Source: Clostridia bacterium (lineage in GTDB: Bacteria; Bacillota; Clostridia; Oscillospirales; Acutalibacteraceae). Taken from it: DNA of 7,508 nt. A program made the position numbers and the translations under genes. Shown here piece after piece: positions 1 to 5,109 of this stretch; the first letter of the stretch is position 1, and each line of letters opens with the position of its first letter. The stretch spans positions 1 to 7,508 of the forward strand of contig CAAEVU010000287.1 in assembly GCA_900759575.1 (NCBI GenBank). Direction: 5' to 3'. The notes beneath the pieces are model-generated. The model had not been told where the DNA came from. It made no database searches and was given only the letters and a program-made list of their open reading frames with translations.

Positions 1-79
1 AATTGTTAGTTTGCAAATATACTGTTTCACCTCGCTTTCCAATTTGCACCTAAGCTTTTCACTTAGGAACGAGTCGCAC
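1..79 (-). mobile_element. 5' end of a group II intron inserted in the large methylase gene (continues beyond the window)
   Basis: Read on the minus strand, the large gene's coding sequence stops matching its family right after the HDYFF motif, and the next bases from position 79 are GTGCGACTCG. GUGCGAC is the conserved 5' end of many bacterial group II introns. The visible leader folds as expected for the start of domain I: a CCTAAG/CTTAGG hairpin (67-62 with 54-49) sits inside a CTCG/CGAG pairing (73-70 with 34-31). The intron lies in the sense orientation of its host gene, splitting codon 1347 after its first base, so splicing could restore the frame. The rest of the ribozyme, any reverse transcriptase/maturase gene and the 3' exon lie beyond the window. 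What is seen is the boundary and fold; the class and mobility are not visible. An unrelated insertion with a chance GTGCGAC start is the alternative. Confidence 0.8.
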
Positions 80-3000
80 CAAAAAAATAGTCGTGGATGA
101 GAAAATGATACTTGTCGTACCGCTTGTCGTGGAGGGTGTAGCCGCCGAAAGGCACATTGCCGATGGCCAAGTCGAAAAAGCTGTCCGGCAGCTCTGCTTC
201 CTCAAAGCCCTGCACCGCGATGCTGCTCTGCTGGTACAGCTGCTGGGCGATGCGCCCTGTGAGGGGATCCAGCTCCACGCCATACAGGTGGCTGTCCTTC
301 ATGCTCTCTGGCACCAGCCCAAAGAAGTTTCCAATGCCGCAGGATGGCTCCAGAATGTTGCCTGTGCGGAAGCCCATATTCTCCACCGCCTGATAAATGG
401 CCTTGACGACGGTGGGAGAAGTGTAATGGGCGTTTAAGGTGGTCGCTTTGGCCGCCTCATATTCCTCCGGGGAAAGCAATCCATACAGCTCGGCAAATTT
501 GTCCGCCCACTGCTCGTTGTTCTCGTCGAACGTCTGGGGCAAGCCACCCCAGCCCACATACCGGGACAGGATCTCCTGTTCTTCGGGTGTGGCCAGCCGT
601 TCCTCCGCTTCGATCTGCTTCAACGTGCGGATAGTGGCGACATTGGCGGCGTATTTCTCGCTGGGGGTGCCGTGGCCCAAGGCGTCGTCGGTGATGTGGA
701 AATCATGGCGCTGGTCCCTTGGGATCTCCGGGTGCAGAGTGGTGAAGGTAATGCGCTCACGGCGGGGGCGCTTTTGCGGCAGCGGAGCCGGTTCTTCTTT
801 TTGGGGTTGTGCTTCTTCCTGCTCCTGAAGTAGTCTGCGCACACGTCCAATTTTCTCAATCCGGCTAATCGGAAAACCGACATTCCCCTCAAAGGTCAAA
901 TCCCGCAGGGTTACGTCATCGGACAGGTCGCTGACGCGCTCCACTATAAAACGGTGGCCATCCAGGGTTACTTCTTTCCCCACCAATTCCTCATAAGGGT
1001 TTGGTTTGTCAACCTCCGCTATGGTAGGCCCGTCCTTTTTCTGCTGATCGTCGGCAAGAGCCTGCGCAGTTTGCTCAATGGCACGTTCATCCGGGAAATT
1101 CCCGTAGATGCGCAGCCATCTGTTCTCCTGAAGGTCATAGATACCAGCGCCATCATAGGCAAAGCCACCCTCGCCCTCCATAGTGCCGGCCACATATTTC
1201 TGCGCAGCTTGTTCGGCCTCCGCCAGCGTTTGGTAATCCAGCCGTTCATCAACCCCATTTTCAAAGTGATGATACACCACCACTTCGTAAAATGGCTCCA
1301 TGCGCTGGGCATAGCGGTCGATGTCCTCCATGGTGAGCCATTCCGGTTCATCTGGCAGGGCAGCATAGAGTTCACGCATTTTTGCGATCTGTTCCCGCAC
1401 GTTCCCAGCCCACAGGTGCTTTTCCGCCCGTCCGCCAGCGCCCAGGAAGTAATCGCAGTCGGCTTTTAGACGGCTGAGTAATTGGTAACTTCCTTCTGCG
1501 ACTTCTTCTTTTTGGGGAGGTTCCTGCACCTTGGGCGGCACAGCGAACACCGGCGCGTCCTGGGTAGCGGAAACAGTCATTTCCGAGGTGTCAGCAATCC
1601 GCTGGATTTCCTCCCGCACCGCCTGGGGCATTTCCTCGTCGTAGATCTGCACTGTGCGGTCCGGGGCTATGTGAGCAACCGTTTTGTAGTCCCCGTGTTC
1701 TTCCTCCAGCCGGTTCCACACGGTAACGCCGTTACCCAGATGACCATAGCCCAGGTCGTAGACTTTGGACGGAGCGTGTTCCTCCGTGTTTGCACTAGCG
1801 ATTTCATCTGCTTGGGCAAGCTCTTTTTCCGCCTGGTTTTTCTCCCATTCGTCCAATTCCTGCGGGGACAAATAGCGGCCTTGCTCCACCAAGTGGTCGA
1901 TGTGCCGGGCAACCTGTGTCCAGGACAGGCGCACATCCAGGCAGTTCTCTTTGCGGTACACAAGGCCCTGCCCGTCACTGTTTTCCCAGCTTTTTCCGTT
2001 ACCAGACAGTGCGTGAGAGCGCCCGCCGATACCATACTCTTGTTTGAGGAAACCCGCCTTTTCCTGACTGGTGTGGTTCCCCTGGAAAAAGGCGTAAATG
2101 CGGCCTTTTCCCCCGGCCATGTAGGGGCCTGCCGCCAAGGCGGCGTCGATCTCGTCCTCAGTGATGAACTGCCGGACCTCCGGTACTTCTGGCATTCCGG
2201 TTGAGAAAGTTTTGCGGGGCAAGTCCAGGTCCCGGAGGTTTCTCAGCATTTCCTCCAGCCGGTAGTCGTGGAACCGCAGCAGTCCCCGGTTCTCCTGATG
2301 GGCGGTGAGAAACTGCTGATACTCGTCCAGCAGCGCCGCCCGGAACGCCGGGTCTGCCAGCTGCTGGGTGAGCCATGCGGATTCCTCCGGGAAGCCGTTC
2401 CCTTGGATGGAGGAAAGGCTTTGCAGATATCCGGCTTCCATGGCTTCCACGCTCAGGTCGTGGTACAGGTTCCAAAACCTGTCCGCCAACAGGGACCTTT
2501 CATAGCTTCCCGCTTCCGCCAATTCCACATTGGTGGCAAACCGGCCGTTTTCAAGGAGTTGTCCGATCCGCTCCGCCGCTGTCTGCCAAGGGATTACCTG
2601 GGCACTGTCGTAGCGGGCGGATTGCCCTTGGGAAAGGTGGATGCCGTCCTGATCGTACCACGCGGTCACCGAGCCGATCCCATCGCCGCCATGGTACAGG
2701 CTCGGCAGGCTGGCGGCGATCTCCGCCAGGAGCTTTTGTTCCTCGTAGAGCACCGCCACACGTTCCCGGTTGCGGTCTGTATTGCCGCTCAGCCGCAGCA
2801 CGTGGTCGATGCTTTCCTGGGAAACAGAAAAGGCGGAGAGTGTTTGTTCACTCTCCACCTGGTCAATTCTTCTGATTTGCTCCTGTTCGCTTGGAAACAG
2901 GCTGAGCTGCTGGGGACCTTGGGTTAGCTGTAAATCAGTTCTGCCAGCACCATTTTCTCCGCTGCGTTCTGCAGGTTGTTCATCATCTGCACCCATTTCA

Positions 3001-4118
3001 TCTGATCTCTGGCTTTCAGTTCCTCCGTCACGCCCTCGGCTTTCGCCATCTGCGCTACGATTTTCTCCATCCGGCGCTGGGCGGTCTGCTGAATCTCCGC
3101 CAGATGGCTGGAAAGTTTCCCGCTGGTCAACAGGTTGGTGTAGGTGATTTTCCGGTGCCCCTGCAAAAAGCGTTTTCGCATCCGGGCGTATTTGCCCAGG
3201 GAAATCGGCTCCTCCTGGGGCGGCAGCAGATTGGGCAGCAGGTAGTCCCCCTGCATGGTGTAGGTCACTTCCATTGTGTTGGCTCCTTTCTGGTGGGGTT
3301 TCGGGTTCTCTGGTTTCAGCATACAGATTTGTGGGGGAATCTGCAAGTGTGCGATTTTCTTTTTGGCCCTGCCTTTCCAGAGAAAGCACTGTGCGGGCAA
3401 TCTCGTCCAGGCACATCCTGGCAATGTCCCGGGTGGCTACCCCCAGGGCGTTGCGGGTTTCCGGGGTGTTGAAGTTCCCAACATCTTGAAAATCCTCATC
3501 CTCTAGGTAGCTGGCCGTGTCTATTCCACAGCGGGTCAGCAGCATAGCTGCCACGCTGTTCCCCAACAATACTCGAAACTGCATCTCCAAATTTTCCCTG
3601 TCCAGCCCTTCCAAAAGGCTGTCCTGGGTGAGCTGACCCAGCTCACCCAGGTAATCCCCCAGGTTGTCCTCCGCCGCGTTTCGGGCGGCGGAGAGAAGAG
3701 CGTCTCCCAAATCCTCCCGGTTTTCCAGCTCCCCAAAGCTGTTTTCCAGAGTTTCCACTACATCTTGCTCATACTCTTGACGCACTCGCCACAGGGGAAC
3801 CGCCCTGGACATTCTAGTTTCGTGGGTATCGGCCATGTCAAAGTAGTAGCGCAGCCGATGGGGGCGCTCCCGGTCAAACACGGCGATGCCCCTGGCTCCC
3901 CGGTTGACCCACCGCCCAAACCGCTGGTTCCACCGCTCGATCTCCAAAACAGCGGTGGCGTCCGGTCGCTGGGCGTAGATCAATAGCTGCTCGTCAAAGG
4001 GCAGGCGGTAATTGCGGCAGGCGGAGGTGAGAAAGGCCCTCCAGCTAGATGGTGTAGCGGTCGCTGCCTTTGCCGTGCTCTCATACAGTTCTGTGATGTT
4101 CTGGAATTTATCTGCCAT
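63..4118 (-). CDS. Large polyvalent ArdC-like / N6-adenine DNA methylase protein, 5' exon, interrupted by an intron
   Basis: This is the N-terminal part of the very large methylase/helicase-type protein carried by Tn1549-like elements. Residues about 25-82 resemble the ArdC antirestriction N-domain (FDEQLLIYAQRPDATAV, then GRWVNRGARGIAVFD). Residues 270-400 are a polar linker overlapping tnpV. Residues 431-538 and 651-757 are two diverged copies of one module. Residues 877-1020 resemble a large-polyvalent-protein associated domain. From about 1129 the methylase begins: GWGG near 1189, SAM-binding motif EPSCGIGNFF at 1257-1266, acidic VELDP at 1281-1285, catalytic NVPF (an NPPF variant) at 1321-1324, HDYFF at 1342-1346. 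Start 4118 has AAAGGAGGG upstream. True exon sequence ends at 80; the last residues and the stop at 63 are intron-derived. From memory of the family, the missing C-terminal part includes an SNF2-type helicase. Likely role is protecting or processing element DNA during transfer (inference). Confidence 0.85.
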   Translation of the reverse strand: MADKFQNITELYESTAKAATATPSSWRAFLTSACRNYRLPFDEQLLIYAQRPDATAVLEIERWNQRFGRWVNRGARGIAVFDRERPHRLRYYFDMADTHETRMSRAVPLWRVRQEYEQDVVETLENSFGELENREDLGDALLSAARNAAEDNLGDYLGELGQLTQDSLLEGLDRENLEMQFRVLLGNSVAAMLLTRCGIDTASYLEDEDFQDVGNFNTPETRNALGVATRDIARMCLDEIARTVLSLERQGQKENRTLADSPTNLYAETREPETPPERSQHNGSDLHHAGGLPAAQSAAAPGGADFPGQIRPDAKTLFAGAPENHLHQPVDQRETFQPSGGDSADRPAPDGENRSADGESRGRDGGTESQRSDEMGADDEQPAERSGENGAGRTDLQLTQGPQQLSLFPSEQEQIRRIDQVESEQTLSAFSVSQESIDHVLRLSGNTDRNRERVAVLYEEQKLLAEIAASLPSLYHGGDGIGSVTAWYDQDGIHLSQGQSARYDSAQVIPWQTAAERIGQLLENGRFATNVELAEAGSYERSLLADRFWNLYHDLSVEAMEAGYLQSLSSIQGNGFPEESAWLTQQLADPAFRAALLDEYQQFLTAHQENRGLLRFHDYRLEEMLRNLRDLDLPRKTFSTGMPEVPEVRQFITEDEIDAALAAGPYMAGGKGRIYAFFQGNHTSQEKAGFLKQEYGIGGRSHALSGNGKSWENSDGQGLVYRKENCLDVRLSWTQVARHIDHLVEQGRYLSPQELDEWEKNQAEKELAQADEIASANTEEHAPSKVYDLGYGHLGNGVTVWNRLEEEHGDYKTVAHIAPDRTVQIYDEEMPQAVREEIQRIADTSEMTVSATQDAPVFAVPPKVQEPPQKEEVAEGSYQLLSRLKADCDYFLGAGGRAEKHLWAGNVREQIAKMRELYAALPDEPEWLTMEDIDRYAQRMEPFYEVVVYHHFENGVDERLDYQTLAEAEQAAQKYVAGTMEGEGGFAYDGAGIYDLQENRWLRIYGNFPDERAIEQTAQALADDQQKKDGPTIAEVDKPNPYEELVGKEVTLDGHRFIVERVSDLSDDVTLRDLTFEGNVGFPISRIEKIGRVRRLLQEQEEAQPQKEEPAPLPQKRPRRERITFTTLHPEIPRDQRHDFHITDDALGHGTPSEKYAANVATIRTLKQIEAEERLATPEEQEILSRYVGWGGLPQTFDENNEQWADKFAELYGLLSPEEYEAAKATTLNAHYTSPTVVKAIYQAVENMGFRTGNILEPSCGIGNFFGLVPESMKDSHLYGVELDPLTGRIAQQLYQQSSIAVQGFEEAELPDSFFDLAIGNVPFGGYTLHDKRYDKYHFLIHDYFFGATRS
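2924..3274 (-). CDS. tnpV: TnpV-family protein, nested out of frame inside the large methylase gene
   Basis: This 116-aa reading frame starts at 3274 (MEVTYTMQGDYLLPNL) and matches my memory of the TnpV family, transposon-encoded proteins of about 115-130 aa, in length and layout. An N-terminal strand region is followed by a basic LGKYARMRKRFL segment, a long helical middle (KLSSHLAEIQQTAQRRMEKI), a KARDQMKWVQMMNNL helix, and an AELIYS C-terminus. The function of TnpV is not established; it travels with conjugative elements. It lies wholly inside the large gene, on the same strand, in the +1 frame, opposite residues 282-398 of that protein. The start is supported by AAAGGAG 8 nt upstream. The frame stays open to 3424, but that upstream part shows no family resemblance. 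Its composition looks like a folded protein, whereas the overlapped frame is low-complexity, so I regard this as a real overprinted gene. Confidence 0.8.
   Translation of the reverse strand: MEVTYTMQGDYLLPNLLPPQEEPISLGKYARMRKRFLQGHRKITYTNLLTSGKLSSHLAEIQQTAQRRMEKIVAQMAKAEGVTEELKARDQMKWVQMMNNLQNAAEKMVLAELIYS
3283..3290 (-). promoter_or_regulatory. Ribosome binding site for nested tnpV
   Basis: On the minus strand the bases are GAAAGGAG, 8 nt before the ATG at 3274. It lies inside the coding sequence of the large gene, in the other frame, and is as strong as the sites before the neighbouring genes. It fixes 3274 as the tnpV start over the longer open frame that begins at 3424. Confidence 0.75.
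3623..3651. repeat. Perfect 13-bp inverted repeat with 3-nt loop inside the large gene
   Basis: The arms cctgggtgagctg (3623-3635) and cagctcacccagg (3639-3651) are exact reverse complements around the loop acc. They encode residues about 156-166 of the large protein without disturbing its frame. A second, weaker hairpin of 9 bp (ctccgccgc 3669-3677 with 3685-3693) follows 18 bp later. The sequence does not resemble a terminator because no T-run follows. It could be a protein-binding site, a structure in the mRNA, or a chance consequence of codon choice. Confidence 0.7.
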
Positions 4119-4145
4119 GGCACCCTCCTTTCAAATCAAAATTCA

Positions 4146-4544
4146 TCACCGTTCCGGCTCCCGATGGAAGAGGGAAAGCTGGTTCCTTTCCAGCAGACGT
4201 AACTTTCTCTCCCGATAAGCCCAATACTCCGGTTGATACAGCTGGATGGAGCTATCAATGGCAGCTTCATACTCCCCAGGGCCGTAATACTGATTCACGG
4301 GAGCTTTGTACAAGCCCCTGTCCATCAGCTCCCGGATGGCCACGGGTGAATCGCAGTTCTCCTCGAAACAGAGGTAGCCTCCTTCTACAAAGCTGTACGC
4401 CCGGGCAGCTTTGGAAAAGAGCTTGGACGCTCTCCCTAACCGGGCCATAACTCCCCCATGGCTGGGAGTTGAAACCTGAAACACGCCTGGACATAGTTCT
4501 TCGCAATGCTGGATTTCTCCCCAGGGAGAATATGGAGGCCTCAT
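4146..4544 (-). CDS. DUF7007-like hypothetical protein
   Basis: A 132-aa soluble protein with no signal peptide or membrane span. It resembles, from memory, a conserved family (DUF7007) that sits just upstream of the large methylase gene in Clostridia elements. Recognisable pieces are WGEIQHCEELCPGVFQVSTP near the N-terminus, HGGVMARLGRASKLFS, EGGYLCFEENCDSPVAIREL around the middle, and PEYWAYRERKLRLL near the end. Two to three cysteines and many acidic residues are visible, but no catalytic motif is evident and the function is unknown. The ATG at 4544 overlaps the TGA of the upstream 72-aa gene (ATGA) and is preceded by GAGGAGGG, so the two are translationally coupled. It ends 27 bp before the large gene. 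The tight spacing suggests one transcript. Confidence 0.8.
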   Translation of the reverse strand: MRPPYSPWGEIQHCEELCPGVFQVSTPSHGGVMARLGRASKLFSKAARAYSFVEGGYLCFEENCDSPVAIRELMDRGLYKAPVNQYYGPGEYEAAIDSSIQLYQPEYWAYRERKLRLLERNQLSLFHREPER

Positions 4545-4759
4545 ATCTCGCCCTCCTCATAAGCCGACCTGATCAGCCGGCGCATGGCCTGCTCCTTGTC
4601 CACCGCCCCCTGCAAAGTCAAGATGGCCCGGATGTTTGGAACGGTGACTCCCGGCACCTCCACCATTTCCTCCGGGGAGATGGACAACAAATCGCTGGGC
4701 AAATATCCAGCGTCTTTAAAAATTCTCAATAATCGCTGTTCAAAATGTTCTCTCGCCAT
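4541..4759 (-). CDS. Small helix-hairpin-helix-like protein, 72 aa
   Basis: A 72-aa acidic protein starting MAREHFEQRLLRIFKDAG. Residues about 21-50 (LPSDLLSISPEEMVEVPGVT and the following VPNIRAILTLQ) have the helix, turn with PGV, helix pattern of helix-hairpin-helix elements that contact the DNA backbone non-specifically. DNA binding is therefore a plausible role, but this is inference from a short motif. The start at 4759 has AAAGGAG 6 nt upstream. The frame is open upstream to an ATG at 4942, but that one lacks a ribosome binding site and would swallow both the 29-aa peptide gene and a terminator hairpin. The stop overlaps the start of the DUF7007-like gene by 4 nt. No enzymatic motif is visible. 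Confidence 0.75.
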   Translation of the reverse strand: MAREHFEQRLLRIFKDAGYLPSDLLSISPEEMVEVPGVTVPNIRAILTLQGAVDKEQAMRRLIRSAYEEGEI

Positions 4760-4776
4760 GCAATCTCCTTTCCATT

Positions 4777-4866
4777 TCACTTTTTCCGGCTGCGGACAAA
4801 CAAAAAGCCCAGCCCTGCAAGAATGAACAGAACCAGGCACATAGCTGTAATTGTTTTGAATTCCAT
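4777..4866 (-). CDS. Small single-span membrane peptide, 29 aa
   Basis: A 29-codon frame reading MEFKTITAMCLVLFILAGLG, then FLFV and a basic tail RSRKK, before TGA at 4777-4779. The core from about residue 6 to 24 is one uninterrupted hydrophobic stretch, long enough to span a membrane. The C-terminal RSRKK cluster predicts an N-out/C-in orientation or a simple tail anchor. AAGGAG lies 6 nt before the ATG, as strong as the sites of the annotated neighbours, and the stop is 17 nt before the next start. It directly follows the 4890-4933 hairpin. I do not recognise the family. The start signal, hydrophobicity and tidy fit between neighbours argue that it is real; there is no homology evidence. 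Confidence 0.6.
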   Translation of the reverse strand: MEFKTITAMCLVLFILAGLGFLFVRSRKK

Positions 4867-4889
4867 AAAAGTCTCCTTTTTTACCAACG

Positions 4890-4933
4890 AAAAAAGGAAA
4901 GCCCGGATTTTTCAACAACCCAGACTTTCCTTT
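4890..4933 (-). terminator. Terminator-like hairpin between parB and the membrane peptide gene
   Basis: On the minus-strand transcript, AAAGGAAAGUCUGG (4933-4920) pairs with CCGGGCUUUCCUUU (4906-4893), 14 pairs including two G-U wobbles, and runs straight into a U-rich tail (UUUUUU overlapping the end of the stem). The wobbles would be A-C mismatches on the other strand, so the hairpin is built for minus-strand transcripts. Only about 23 nt separate it from the next ATG, with no room for a full promoter, so it may act as an attenuator or partial terminator. Confidence 0.7.
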
Positions 4934-5109
4934 AATTCTCATCGTGAATGATTATTGCTATATTCTTCTCTATTTTCTCTCTTGTTGAAAATTTCTTCTT
5001 TTTAGGAAGTATGGGAAGTAGAGGAGGTGAGGTGTGGAGAGGGGGAACAGCTGGAAACTCCCATTCCCCGATTGTGGGCGCACTTCCCCCTTGGCGGCAC
5101 TGTTCTTTT
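4934..5109. other. Non-coding intergenic region downstream of parB
   Basis: No supported gene lies here. The part nearest parB is strongly strand-asymmetric (G-rich on the plus strand) and contains the candidate oriT core. The part near the hairpin is AT-rich (minus strand AATATAGCAATAATCATTC), where a weak -10-like element could exist, but I see no convincing -35. A 20-codon frame starting with an ATG near 5065 lacks a ribosome binding site and looks spurious. Confidence 0.5.
5040..5091 (-). other. oriT: Candidate oriT with MOBQ-type nick core
   Basis: On the minus strand, bases 5085 to 5076 read AAGTGCGCCC. From memory this is the core of the nick region shared by RSF1010, pSK41/pGO1 and pIP501 oriTs (TAAGTGCG^CCCT), so nicking would fall between 5079 and 5078. 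An 8-bp inverted repeat agggggaa (5040-5047) / ttccccct (5084-5091) brackets it. A given 10-mer is expected about 0.014 times on both strands of this window. The flanking T on each side of the canonical core is not conserved (GAAGTGCGCCCA), the repeat arrangement differs from the classic upstream hairpin, and no relaxase is in view, so this is a candidate only. Confidence 0.35.

Noticed and set aside
63..79. Natural C-terminus of the large protein (GATRS then stop)
   Set aside because: The methylase domain would end right after its catalytic motif, and the final codons coincide exactly with a group II intron 5' end.
1667..2035. 122-aa same-strand frame inside the large gene, a possible second nested gene like tnpV
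   Set aside because: Composition is rich in Trp, Cys, Arg and Thr as in a frame-shadow, there is no purine-rich site before its ATG, and the overlapped frame there looks like a folded domain under normal constraint.
1482..2204. 240-aa plus-strand open frame, and similar plus-strand frames at 2268-2927, 954-1469 and 6266-6751
   Set aside because: They lie antisense to well-supported genes, lack ribosome binding sites, and their composition mirrors the opposite strand's codon bias. No family resemblance.
2834..2855. 8-bp hairpin ggagagtg / cactctcc in the large gene
   Set aside because: Stems of this length with short loops are expected about once by chance in a window this size.
4760..4942. 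Longer start at 4942 for the helix-hairpin-helix-like protein
   Set aside because: It would read through a terminator hairpin and overlap the 29-aa peptide gene, with no ribosome binding site; 4759 has a strong one.
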